Source: Candidatus Poribacteria bacterium (GTDB lineage Bacteria; Poribacteria; WGA-4E; PCPOR2b). From it: a stretch of 64,000 nucleotides of DNA. Where the stretch lies: NCBI GenBank assembly GCA_003635265.1, contig PYIZ01000038.1:24986-88985 (forward strand), read 5' to 3'. This document shows, in pieces, positions 1 through 8,195 of this stretch; the stretch's first letter is position 1, and each line of letters starts with the position of its first letter. A program made the position numbers and the translations under genes. The notes below the pieces were generated by a model. That model was not told the origin of the DNA. It did no database searches and saw only the letters and a program-made list of their open reading frames with translations.

Positions 1-614
1 TGGTTTAGCAGTGCCGAGTGAGTTTGAGTCGCTGACTCAACAACCTTTCACACCATAGGTACGCAACGCGCTGGGGCGTGGGGTCCACAGACATACGGTC
101 CTTCGTAGGGGTTGGGTTGCCCAATCCCTTGTGGGGTTGGTTGATGAGCACCCCTCAGTGATATGCGACGTGATAAGAAACAATACCCTATACCGTAGGT
201 CGGACCTCTCCCGATGCCGTTCCTGCCTGTCCCGATGTATCGGGGAGCATCCCGATCTATCGGGACTTGTCGAGGCTCCTCGTTTCGTGGGACCGGATCA
301 GTCGGGATTTTCAATTTTCCGGAACTACAAAGCCCCAGCGGGGTGATAGGTATATAGAAGATCGGTCAACCTAATTGATCCAAGCCCTATGGGGCAACAG
401 GGGTGTCGTCCCTCTGATTAGTTCTGATACGTGCGGATTAGGAAAACTTGACCGACAGACTGTCTAGCAACTTGGGTAACTGTGCATAAGCGGTGCGGTC
501 CGATTCTCGTGACCAGGGTTGGAAACCGCACCTACCGGGTGGGATTGAATTGGGTTTGGACGCTGTTGCATAATTTCTTAAATTGTGGATACGAAGGAGG
601 CTAAGGATTTCGTT
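1..614. other. Gene-free leader with short palindromic repeats
   Basis: I see no convincing gene here; the four short ORFs in the track overlap each other and lack family features. The stretch holds dispersed repeat motifs that recur elsewhere in the window: GGGTTGGGTTGCCCAACCC near 112-130, two TCCCGAT/ATCGGGA palindromes at about 230-265, and a reverse copy of the GCCCCAGCGGGG hairpin near 331-343. The stretch from about 490 to 614 resembles the spacers between the three following lipoprotein genes, so it belongs to the tandem duplication unit. Confidence 0.6.
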
Positions 615-2078
615 ATGCCTACACCTCGACACGACACCCTGTGCTTGCGGCTCATCTTTATCTTAATCCTGCTGATAGGGTTTTGCGTCAGTGGGTGCGG
701 CGATTCGGAGGAAGCTGAAGCTCTCACTGAGGAAGCGGCAGAACCGCTTGTTGTCACAATACTCGATAGCTGGTCTGACAGACCTGCCGTACCCACTCGG
801 TCAGATGCCGAGATTCTGGCGGATAGAATCTTGGAGCGTGAAACAGAGGGTTTCTACTTTGACATCACCCGACGGAACCAGCTCGTCGGTGAGATAGAGG
901 AGGTACTGTCGCTCATTCGCGCGGCGTACCTGCCGATGGGTGAGATTCATGCCAGAGCGTGGTCTGAGCCGGGAATGCTCTGGATCCGTCTGGAGCGAGA
1001 TTTCTCTGAGATACTTAAGGAGCTGATTGAAGATAAGCAGGGGCAAATCCGTTTCGAGACCGGCAATGCTGACTTTGACGCGCTCAACGCAAAGTTGGGG
1101 CTGCAAAACGTCATATTGAGCTGGGACCTCTTCCTTTATTTTGACCGACATCTCAACTTGCGGACGGCAATTGAGGCGTATTCAAAGGTGGAAGGGGTTC
1201 GGCAGGTCTTGCGTAATCCTGCTGTCGGAGATAGTAACGATATTGATGCGTTCAAGCAGGGGGCGACTTGGTATGTTATCTTTCGTAACGGCTGGGGCGA
1301 TTGTCCCTCCGGTTGTATCTATCGTGAACTCTTCTGCTTTACGGTGATGGGTACAGCTGTCGAGCGGATCCCGACTGCACAGGCACAAACGATGCCGCCA
1401 TTCCAAGGGCTTGTGCCCGAAGGAGACTGGGAGCGTCATAATGCGACTCCTTTTGTCAATGCGACTGCCCACAGCTGGTCGTGGCGGGATAGTCGTATTT
1501 CAGATCGTAGTGCCCGTAGTGCTGGCTATGATCTTGGGTGTTCGCTGTTTGGCGAGATTGAAGCGTTCCCGAATCTGCTTAGCGTCTCGTGTGGCTACCG
1601 TGTGGAGTCGTTGCCGCGAGAGGATACGTTCATCGATAATTATGATTTTACCGGCGTGGTTCTGTTGCTCGTAGCGACGCAGGAACGGATGGTGGTCGGC
1701 AACAGCGAAGCGCATTCAAGCGTCGTGGCTTCCAAAACCGTGCTAGCTGCTAAGACCGCAGCGGAGATTGAGCAGCCAGAAAATGTCTACTTTGAGAACG
1801 TCTTGATGCCTATCAACCCGCCGCCGCTTTCTTCGCCATTCGAGCGGTGGTGGGGTGGCGTACACCCCACTTTTGTTGTTTGCTGGGACCGCCCCCAAAC
1901 CGGTCTGCGTGCCTACCAGTTTATAGAGTCAGATATCAGGTACGCAGGCAGCGATGAGGTGAGGAATCACCCCGGCTGCGATAATTTCAGGGATACCGAT
2001 TACATGCAGACCCTTGATGTTTACTTGCCGCTCCTTGATATACGCGACGATATTGATGAGGTGCTGCCACGGCCCTGA
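615..2078 (+). CDS. Large lipoprotein, tandem copy A
   Basis: This encodes a secreted, lipid-anchored protein of about 487 residues that I cannot assign to a known family. I chose the ATG at 615 (MPTPRHD...) rather than the upstream in-frame start because it follows an AAGGAGG sequence and gives a normal signal: a hydrophobic stretch ending in the lipobox-like VSGC and then acidic residues (GDSEEAEA). The mature part is acidic and tryptophan-rich, with conserved blocks NVYFENVLMPINPPP and PTFVVCWD near the C-terminus and a final DIDEVLPRP. Several Cys pairs (for example GDCPSGC) suggest an exported, disulfide-containing fold. It is the first of three tandem paralogs. Function unknown; surface anchoring is inferred from the lipobox. 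Confidence 0.75.
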   Translation: MPTPRHDTLCLRLIFILILLIGFCVSGCGDSEEAEALTEEAAEPLVVTILDSWSDRPAVPTRSDAEILADRILERETEGFYFDITRRNQLVGEIEEVLSLIRAAYLPMGEIHARAWSEPGMLWIRLERDFSEILKELIEDKQGQIRFETGNADFDALNAKLGLQNVILSWDLFLYFDRHLNLRTAIEAYSKVEGVRQVLRNPAVGDSNDIDAFKQGATWYVIFRNGWGDCPSGCIYRELFCFTVMGTAVERIPTAQAQTMPPFQGLVPEGDWERHNATPFVNATAHSWSWRDSRISDRSARSAGYDLGCSLFGEIEAFPNLLSVSCGYRVESLPREDTFIDNYDFTGVVLLLVATQERMVVGNSEAHSSVVASKTVLAAKTAAEIEQPENVYFENVLMPINPPPLSSPFERWWGGVHPTFVVCWDRPQTGLRAYQFIESDIRYAGSDEVRNHPGCDNFRDTDYMQTLDVYLPLLDIRDDIDEVLPRP

Positions 2079-2173
2079 AGCGGTGGAGTGAATGCGGTGC
2101 GGTAACAAACCGCACCTACCGGGCCTGGGGAATCGGTAGAATATTGGATACGAAGGAGGCTAAGGATTTCGTT
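2079..2173. repeat. Duplicated intergenic spacer, copy 1
   Basis: This spacer carries the block GAATGCGGTGCGGT, then AAACCGCACCTACCGGG and TGGGGAATCGGTAGAATATTG, just before the ribosome-binding region of copy B. The same blocks recur at 3698-3790, and parts of them precede copy A at about 490-560. The repeated unit therefore includes gene plus upstream region. GCGGTGCGGT and ACCGCACC can pair as a hairpin. Confidence 0.75.
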
Positions 2174-3697
2174 ATGCCTACATCTCAACAGGACCCCCTG
2201 CGCTTGCCGCTCATCTCCATCTTAATCCTATTGATAGGATTTTGCATCAGTGGTTGTGGCGATTCGGAGGATGACGAAGGTCGAATTGATGAAGCGGCGG
2301 AACCGCTTGTTGTCACAATCATCAACAAGCGGTCTGACGGTCCTGCCGTACCCGCTCGCTCAGATGCCGAGATTCTGGCGGATAAAATCTTGCGGCATGA
2401 AATAGAGGCTTTCTTCTTCGACCTCCCGCAACGGAACCAACTCATCGTTGAGATAGAGCGGGGGCTGTCTCTGATTCGCGCGGCGTACCCGCCGATGAGT
2501 GAGATTCGTGCCGGAGAGGAGGTTATACCGGGAATGCTTGCGATCGATCTGGAGCCGGATTTATATGAAATAGTTAAGGAGATGCTCCAAGATAAGCAGG
2601 GGCAAATCCGTTTCGAGACCGGCAATGCTGAATTCGACGCGCTCAACGCAAAGTTGGGGCTGCAAAACGTCAGATTGGGGGCAGGCCTCACCTTTTATTT
2701 TCACCGGCATCTCAACTTGCGGGTGGCAAGTGAGGCGTATTCGATGGTGAAGGGGGTTGGGCACGTTTCCGATTATAGTGGCTATGATCTCGTAGTAAGT
2801 GCCGATATTAATGCGTTCAAGCAGGGGGCGACTTGGTATTTCATCTTTCTCAACGCATGGGGGGATTGTCCTGCCGGTTGTATCTATCACGAACTTTTCT
2901 GCTTTACCGTAACAGGGACAGATGTTGAAATAATCCCGACGGCACAGGCACAAACGATGCCGCCATTCCAAGAACTCGAGGCGACCCAAAGAGACCGGGG
3001 GCCTCATAATGCGACTCCCTTTGTTAATGCGACTCCCCTTGTCAATGCGACCGCCCACACCTGGTCGTGGTGGGATAATCATCGGAGTTGGGAGTATGGC
3101 GGTCGCCTTCCCACCGACGACAATCTTGGGTGCGCGCGCTTTGGCGAGATTGAAGCGTTCCCCAATCTACTGAGCGTCTCGTGTGGATATAGTGTGGAGG
3201 CGTTGCTGCGAGAGGCTGGGAGGTTCGATGATTATGATTTTACCGGCGTGGTTCTATTGCTCGTTGCGACGCAGGAACGGACGATAATCGGCGACGCCGA
3301 GGCGCGTTCAACCGTCGTGGCTTCCAAAACCGTGCTAGCTGCTAAGACCGCAGCGGAGATTCAGCACCCAGAGAATGTCTACTTTGAGAACGTCTTGATG
3401 GCTATCAACCCGCCACCGTCTCCTACCGGATTGGAGCGGTGGTGGGGTGGGGTACACCCTACTTTTGTTGTCTGCTGGGACCACACCGAAATTGATCTGC
3501 GCGCCTACCAGGTTTTAGAGCCAAATTTCAGACACGCAAGCAGATATGAGGCAAGCAATCAGCCAAACTGTGATAAAATCAGGGATACCGATTATATTCA
3601 GATCCTTGATGTTCCGTTTCGTGCTTCGTTCCCGTTCTTCGAGGCATACGGCGATGAGGTATACGACGATATTGATGAGGTGCTGCCGCGGCCCTGA
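2174..3697 (+). CDS. Large lipoprotein, tandem copy B
   Basis: This is a paralog of the preceding gene, about 507 residues, with the start at 2174 chosen by homology to copy A (MPTSQQDP). The signal and lipobox-like ISGC are retained. It shares long identical blocks with copies A and C (for example ARSDAEILADKIL, FDALNAKLGLQN, PENVYFENVLM). It differs by small insertions: a duplicated ATPFVNAT/TPLVNAT motif in mid-protein and a longer C-terminal loop before YDDIDEVLPRP. Function unknown. All three frames stay open and the lipobox-like Cys is kept, which argues that each copy is maintained rather than decaying. Confidence 0.75.
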   Translation: MPTSQQDPLRLPLISILILLIGFCISGCGDSEDDEGRIDEAAEPLVVTIINKRSDGPAVPARSDAEILADKILRHEIEAFFFDLPQRNQLIVEIERGLSLIRAAYPPMSEIRAGEEVIPGMLAIDLEPDLYEIVKEMLQDKQGQIRFETGNAEFDALNAKLGLQNVRLGAGLTFYFHRHLNLRVASEAYSMVKGVGHVSDYSGYDLVVSADINAFKQGATWYFIFLNAWGDCPAGCIYHELFCFTVTGTDVEIIPTAQAQTMPPFQELEATQRDRGPHNATPFVNATPLVNATAHTWSWWDNHRSWEYGGRLPTDDNLGCARFGEIEAFPNLLSVSCGYSVEALLREAGRFDDYDFTGVVLLLVATQERTIIGDAEARSTVVASKTVLAAKTAAEIQHPENVYFENVLMAINPPPSPTGLERWWGGVHPTFVVCWDHTEIDLRAYQVLEPNFRHASRYEASNQPNCDKIRDTDYIQILDVPFRASFPFFEAYGDEVYDDIDEVLPRP

Positions 3698-3803
3698 AGC
3701 GGTGGAGTGAATGCGGTGCGGTCCGATTCTCGTGACCAGGGTTACAAACCGCACCTACCGGGCCTGGGGAATCGGTAGAATATTGGATACGAAGGATAGC
3801 GCG
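3698..3803. repeat. Duplicated intergenic spacer, copy 2
   Basis: This repeats the spacer between copies A and B (GGTGGAGTGAATGCGGTGCGG, then ACCGCACCTACCGGGCCTGG and AATCGGTAGAATATTGGATA). It also keeps a CCGATTCTCGTGACCAGGGTT block that otherwise occurs only upstream of copy A. That supports successive tandem duplication of a gene-plus-leader unit. Confidence 0.75.
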
Positions 3804-5243
3804 ATGTTTACCCCTCCAAATAATATCTTGTCTTTGCCGGTCATCTTAATCCTATTGATAGGCTTGAGTATCAATGGTTGTGGCGATTCGGAGGAGGCTG
3901 AGGTTCTCATTGAAGAAGCGGCAGAACCGCTTGTTGTTACAGCCATCAACGGGCGGCCCTCCCCAACCAAGCGTTCGGATGCTGAGATTCTAGCGGATAG
4001 AATCTTGGAACGTGAAACAGCGGATTTCTTCTTCGACATCGCCCAACGGAACCACCTCGTCGTTGAGATAGAGGGGGTGCTGTCGCTCATTCGCGCGGCT
4101 TACCCGCTGATGGGTGAGATTCATGCCGAAGAGAAGGCTATACCGGGAATGCTCTGGATCCATCTGGAACCGGATTTCTATGAGAGACTTAAGGAGATGC
4201 CCCAAGATAAGCAAGAGTCGTTCCATTTCGAGACCGGCAACGCTGAATTCGACGCGCTCAACGCAAAGTTGGGGCTGCAAAACGTCAGATGGACCTCATG
4301 GGGCCTCTTCTTGTATTTTGACCCACGTCTCAACTTCAGGGTGGCAATTGAGGCGTATTCAAAGGTGGCAGGGGTTCGGGAGGTCTGGCGTCATCCCCCC
4401 GTCGAAGTAAGTGCCGATATTAAGGCGTTCAAGCAGGGTGTGACTTGGTATTTCATCTTTCGGAACGGCTGGGGCGATTGTGCCGCCGGTTGTCTCTATC
4501 AGGAATCGTTCTGCTTTACGGTGACGGGGGCGGATGTCGAAAGTATCCCGACGGCACAGGCACAAACGATGCCGCCATTCCAAGCACTTGATGCGACCCA
4601 CAGACTATGGTCGCTTCGTAATAATACTCCCGTTGTCAATGCGCCTGCCCACACATGGTCGTGGTGGGATAATCGGCGCCCTAGTGCCGACTACAATCTT
4701 GGGTGTTCGTTCTTTGGTGAGATTGAAGTCTTCCCCAATCAACTCCGCGTCTCATGCGGATATAGCGTGGAGGAGCTGCCGCACGAGGATAGGTTTTTTG
4801 AAAATTATGAATTTACCGGCGTGGTCTTAGTGTTGAGCGCTATGCAGGAACGGACGGTGGTCGGCAACCCTGAAGCGTATTCAACCGTCGCGGTTTCCAA
4901 AGTCGTGGGACCCGCTAAGACCGCAGCGGAGATTCAGCACCCAGAGAATGTCTACTTTGAGAACGTCTTGATCCCTATCAACCCGCCACCGCTTTCTTCG
5001 CCGTTCGAGCGGTGGTGGGGCGGGGTAATACCCACTTTTGTTGTCTGCTGGGACAACCCCCAAAGCGGTCGGCGCATCTACCAGGATTTAGTGATAAATA
5101 TCATACACGCAGGCAGCGATGAGGCGAGGAATCAGCCCGGCTGTGGTAATTTCAGAGATACCGATTACATTCAGACCCTTGGTGCTTTGTTTGGCAGGCT
5201 TCATGGAGACAAAGGGATTGATGAGGTGCTGCCGCGTCCCTGA
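3804..5243 (+). CDS. Large lipoprotein, tandem copy C
   Basis: This is the third paralog, about 479 residues. The ORF track starts at 3711, but that N-terminal extension is translated spacer repeat; the ATG at 3804 after GAAGGATAG gives the signal MFTPPNNILSLPVILILLIG and lipobox-like INGC. The body aligns with copies A and B through SDAEILADRILERET, FDALNAKLGLQN, TAQAQTMPPFQ, PENVYFENVLIPINPPP and DEVLPRP. Function unknown. Position-specific divergence among the three copies would show whether one part, such as a ligand-facing loop, is under diversifying selection. Confidence 0.75.
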   Translation: MFTPPNNILSLPVILILLIGLSINGCGDSEEAEVLIEEAAEPLVVTAINGRPSPTKRSDAEILADRILERETADFFFDIAQRNHLVVEIEGVLSLIRAAYPLMGEIHAEEKAIPGMLWIHLEPDFYERLKEMPQDKQESFHFETGNAEFDALNAKLGLQNVRWTSWGLFLYFDPRLNFRVAIEAYSKVAGVREVWRHPPVEVSADIKAFKQGVTWYFIFRNGWGDCAAGCLYQESFCFTVTGADVESIPTAQAQTMPPFQALDATHRLWSLRNNTPVVNAPAHTWSWWDNRRPSADYNLGCSFFGEIEVFPNQLRVSCGYSVEELPHEDRFFENYEFTGVVLVLSAMQERTVVGNPEAYSTVAVSKVVGPAKTAAEIQHPENVYFENVLIPINPPPLSSPFERWWGGVIPTFVVCWDNPQSGRRIYQDLVINIIHAGSDEARNQPGCGNFRDTDYIQTLGALFGRLHGDKGIDEVLPRP

Positions 5244-5420
5244 AGCGGAAGATTAACCTGAAGCACTAGTTGGTTAGGGGATCGAAATGAAGGAGGGGAG
5301 TGGCTGGACTTGGCGCTGCCCACTTTTTCTGTGGCAACGAATTTCTTTCTATGAATCCCAATGGTGTGCTAAAATGCTTGCGTCCTATGACCTAACAGGG
5401 GTGAGGAGAGGTGAACAACC

Positions 5421-5501
5421 GTGTCTGAAATGCGATCATTCTTAAAAAGCATTCATGTCGAAAATTTCCGCAGCTTGCGTAAGGTGGATCTGCCACCATA
5501 G
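5421..5501 (+). pseudogene. Truncated 5' end of an AAA/OLD-type ATPase gene
   Basis: A GTG-initiated frame of 26 codons reads SFLKSIHVENFRSLRKVDLP and then meets a stop. This is the usual N-terminus of RecF/OLD-like AAA ATPases (a short beta strand followed by NFRSL.K), yet no Walker A follows. Twenty bases later a Shine-Dalgarno and the next gene begin. The simplest reading is an internal deletion that removed most of an ATPase gene and left its start next to its former partner. The family call rests only on this short motif. Confidence 0.5.
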
Positions 5502-5532
5502 CCTTTAAGAATTCCAATGTGGAGGAGTCTGT

Positions 5533-6066
5533 ATGCCAACCGTAAGAATCTGGACTTTGGAGCCAAACCATGATGTCCAAGCGATCAAACGTGTGGCAAA
5601 CAAGTTGGTAATAGATTTACAAGTTCGCAATCTGTCCATCCGAACAGCTGACCAAAAGGCATTCTTGAAGTACGACAGAGAAAATGACTCTTTAAGCGAC
5701 ATGCTGACAATGGCGGTTCAACATTGCCTCCAGAAAGATGACTGTGTTATTTTCGTCGTTGATCCAAGCCCCTCGATACCAATCCATCAACAACAAGAAA
5801 AATCGGACTCGCTGATCCACCACATTGAACAGGCCATTGACGACGATAGATTTGCTGGAAGGGTTTTTCTCGCACAGGGTGTTCAGGAGTTGAAAGCGTG
5901 GTTGCCGGTTGTTTGCAAATCCTTCGGAATAGATTCAACGGCTTGGCAGAAAAAGTGGGATCGTGTCGTCGCGCCGTTTCATGAAGCCTTTGCCGACATA
6001 CCAGAGGAAGAAGTAATGCGAGACCTTGAGGAAGCATTGACGGAGGTGAGACGCAAGCAGGTGTGA
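5533..6066 (+). CDS. TOPRIM/DUF4276-like protein
   Basis: A protein of 177 residues with GGAGG about seven bases upstream of its ATG. Near the N-terminus LEPNHDVQAIKRV has the E-x3-D spacing of TOPRIM-like nucleases, and a hydrophobic strand CVIFVVDPSP follows at about residue 74. This suggests the DUF4276/OLD-nuclease group, which commonly sits directly downstream of an AAA ATPase in defence-type gene pairs. Here the ATPase is reduced to the 26-codon stub just upstream, so the protein is probably orphaned. The assignment is tentative: fold and pairing are inferred from short motifs and gene order. Confidence 0.45.
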   Translation: MPTVRIWTLEPNHDVQAIKRVANKLVIDLQVRNLSIRTADQKAFLKYDRENDSLSDMLTMAVQHCLQKDDCVIFVVDPSPSIPIHQQQEKSDSLIHHIEQAIDDDRFAGRVFLAQGVQELKAWLPVVCKSFGIDSTAWQKKWDRVVAPFHEAFADIPEEEVMRDLEEALTEVRRKQV

Positions 6067-6458
6067 ACATTGGTGGTGTTTCGACCAAGTAATAACTACA
6101 AAGCGTGGAGATCGGTATTATGACATCGCACCTGATACTGACTCTCGCGCTTTTTTTGTTTGTAGACTTACGAAAAATTGACGCCCGTCCCAAAATAACG
6201 ATATTGGCGATTGCGTAGAATTGTCCTCCATAGTAGAATAGTTTCAAGAGAGTTGCTGCGGCCCTGAACAACCCACCCCTATCAAACCTTAAGCAGTTGC
6301 AGGTGCTTGACTGTACTGCCCTTCGACTCCCTCGCTCCCACCAGACCTGATGCACGTAGCCGTAAGCACCCGGTGTTTGCATATCCGAATAGTTCGAATT
6401 ATAAGCGGGCTCCCACCTGCTGGTTGCAATCCACCGGTGCGAACAGGTCATTCACTCG

Positions 6459-6619
6459 TGTGTATAAATCCCATTTGTCCATAAGTCATACGGGATCCGT
6501 GAAACGTAATCTGTTTATCCACAAGTTATCCACAATGAGTAACGCTCAGAACGCAGTCGTAGAGCGGGTTTACGGCTTGCACAAAAGTTATCCACAATTT
6601 TTTCGGAAATTTTTACACA
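6459..6619. other. Cluster of five DnaA-box matches (oriC candidate)
   Basis: Three perfect TTATCCACA boxes lie at 6515-6523, 6526-6534 and 6588-6596, all in the same direction. A TTTTACACA variant (fits TTWTNCACA) lies at 6611-6619. A reverse-oriented TTATACACA match (TGTGTATAA) lies at 6459-6467. AT-rich sequence (AATTTTTTCGGAAATTTTTA) follows the third box. Five sites within 161 bases of non-coding DNA is far above chance for a 9-mer. No dnaA, dnaN or gyrB is adjacent, so this may be a chromosomal origin away from dnaA, a plasmid-derived origin, or a DnaA-titration site. Confidence 0.55.
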
Positions 6620-6628
6620 AGAGACAAA

Positions 6629-6829
6629 CTAATACAATGACTTCAATAATGCCGTGGGTCGCGCGATAAACCTTTCAAACCAGACGTTCTGCACCGTCCA
6701 CTCGCGGGCGGCTTGACCTAACTGGAGATTGGGTAGTTTCTGGAACCCTTTTGTCAGCCTCTGGAGCGTCTCGATTACACCGTCAACGGTTTTTGACCCG
6801 AAACCGGGCCGTTCCGCATAGAGATGTTG
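6629..6829 (-). pseudogene. Degenerate reverse-strand ORF, C-terminal remnant
   Basis: The reverse strand is open for 66 codons without an ATG and reads protein-like (AERPGFGSKTVDGVIETLQR, then EWTVQNVWFERFIARP). It is closed by a stop upstream (TAG at 6832) and ends at TAG at 6629. The composition looks like coding sequence rather than chance, and the missing 5' part suggests a truncated gene. A transposase or restriction-type C-terminus is possible, but I do not recognise the family. Confidence 0.35.
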
Positions 6830-6902
6830 CTAGCGCGTCTATCCGTTCAATACGCCTAGTTGACATGCTGATCTTCAGGTGAACGCGCCGGTGCGTAACC
6901 GC

Positions 6903-6932
6903 TTGACAATTTTCAAAAGTATCCCCTATAAT
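6903..6932 (+). promoter_or_regulatory. Near-consensus sigma70 promoter
   Basis: TTGACA at 6903-6908 and TATAAT at 6927-6932 match both consensus hexamers exactly, with an 18-base spacer. This is the best promoter in the window. Transcription would begin near 6939, inside the first arm of the adjacent hairpin, about 320 bases ahead of the next gene. Confidence 0.65.
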
Positions 6933-6934
6933 AG

Positions 6935-6958
6935 CCCATGTACCCACTGCTACATGGG
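6935..6958 (+). ncRNA. 5' hairpin of a possible small RNA or long leader
   Basis: CCCATGTA and TACATGGG form a perfect 8-bp stem around an 8-base loop (CCCACTGC), starting three bases after the -10 box. A further ~300 bases separate it from the PhyH gene at 7258 with no supported ORF. This could be the 5' end of a structured non-coding RNA or a regulatory leader. I find no match to tmRNA, RNase P or SRP RNA signatures. Confidence 0.3.
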
Positions 6959-7257
6959 TTTGCGATGTCTGTCGCGTGGGTGTGGGAGGAATTGGAGGGT
7001 GAATCGGAGTAAAACTGTTTTCGGGTCAATTGCCCGTAGCACTATAATCGTGTATACCACCATCAATAGTATATTCGATCTTCATAGTCTCAGCTGGTCT
7101 GCTGTACTCAGTTTACCCAATCGTGGTCCCTGTGTCGTATTGCATCACCCGCCGATAATAGGTTTCTGAGAGTTCCAGTGTCAAGATCTTCTTACGGAGA
7201 GGTCTCAAATCTATTCATAGCAAGCACACTTTAGCATCAGACAAGAAGGGAAATGCC

Positions 7258-8112
7258 ATGCAAACCTTTGACATTGAACGACATGCAACCGAATTGGAAC
7301 AGGACGGCTATACCGTCATGCACGATGTGATGCCGCCATCGGAACTTGAAGCGACCAAGCAGGCGATCGAGGAGACATTGGATGCCGAAGAAACCATTGG
7401 TCGCAAATACGGCTTGCAGAACGAAAATCTTCGACATGCGTTCAACGTCCAAGGCAAGCATCCACATTTCTACGGGATGCTGCTTCGCAACCCGGCACCG
7501 ATCGACGTAGCCCGTCGCGTGCTCGGTGAGGACATGTTCGCACACGACGTCGTGATACGAACTCCGATGCCGACCGGCAAAAAGGACGCAACCCGATTGG
7601 GAGGCAACCTACACGCTGACTGGGCAGACTTCACCGTGAAGCCTTTCATCGGCGGGGTGCACTATCCGATGGCAATTCAGTCCGTGTGGGCGATAGTCGA
7701 CTTCACAGAGGAAACGGGCGCGCCAATGATCTGGCCCCGCTCGCACCTGTCCCTTGAAATCCCACCCGAAGAACCGGAAACCCTACCACCGGGAGGCCTC
7801 CTCGCTGAAGCACCAGCGGGATCGGTATTCTTGTGGGATTCAAGCCTATGGCACACCGCTGGAACCAACTCCAGTGATAGCCCACGATACGCACTGATTT
7901 TCTACTTCCAGCGGTGGTGGATCAAGGGGTTTAACGATTCCTACCGCTATGTGTCACCGGAGGTTCGGACAGCGATGACGGAAGAGGAGCGGCGTATTTG
8001 GGGACTTGAGGCCGGGATTCCGCCGAACACACACTTCAGAGGCATGACCGAGGAGCAGATTGCCGCGCTAACGCCAGAAGAGAAGGCAGTGCTTAACATT
8101 GCGCCGTTCTAG
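7258..8112 (+). CDS. Phytanoyl-CoA dioxygenase (PhyH) family oxygenase
   Basis: A 284-residue Fe(II)/2-oxoglutarate-dependent oxygenase of the PhyH family. The iron triad is visible: H-A-D in NLHADWADF at about residue 120, and a distal His in LWHTAG near residue 200. An Arg in SPRYAL likely binds the 2-oxoglutarate carboxylate. Such enzymes hydroxylate or otherwise oxidise small organic substrates; the substrate here is unknown. The ATG at 7258 has AGAAGGGAA upstream. It heads a plus-strand run with RraA and enolase-superfamily genes, suggesting a catabolic role. The C-terminal ~70 residues (TEEERRIWGLEAGIPP) are family-typical. Confidence 0.85.
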   Translation: MQTFDIERHATELEQDGYTVMHDVMPPSELEATKQAIEETLDAEETIGRKYGLQNENLRHAFNVQGKHPHFYGMLLRNPAPIDVARRVLGEDMFAHDVVIRTPMPTGKKDATRLGGNLHADWADFTVKPFIGGVHYPMAIQSVWAIVDFTEETGAPMIWPRSHLSLEIPPEEPETLPPGGLLAEAPAGSVFLWDSSLWHTAGTNSSDSPRYALIFYFQRWWIKGFNDSYRYVSPEVRTAMTEEERRIWGLEAGIPPNTHFRGMTEEQIAALTPEEKAVLNIAPF

Positions 8113-8195
8113 CTTTGTAGCACCAGCCATAAACGGCTTGGTAAATGTACGGAGATCGGCAGCACCTAACCTCAACTAAGGAAGGTCTAGTCCTA

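Larger units (their letters stand above)
6067..7257. other. 1.2 kb region without an intact gene
   Basis: ORFs listed here (5747-6451 minus, 6307-6669 plus, 6879-7169 plus) have no recognisable features and I do not annotate them. The region contains a DnaA-box cluster, a degenerate reverse-strand ORF and a strong promoter with a hairpin, each listed separately. Confidence 0.5.

Noticed and set aside
5747-6451. Reverse-strand ORF of 234 residues over the TOPRIM-like gene and the region after it
   Set aside because: It is mostly antisense to the better-supported 5533-6066 gene, has low-complexity Cys/Arg-rich composition and no family features.
6307-6669. Plus-strand ORF of 120 residues
   Set aside because: It runs through the DnaA-box cluster and the degenerate reverse-strand ORF; no start signal or domain.
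6879-7169. Plus-strand ORF of 96 residues at the strong promoter
   Set aside because: The promoter lies inside it, and its translated sequence is Ser/Arg/Cys-rich with no recognisable protein features.
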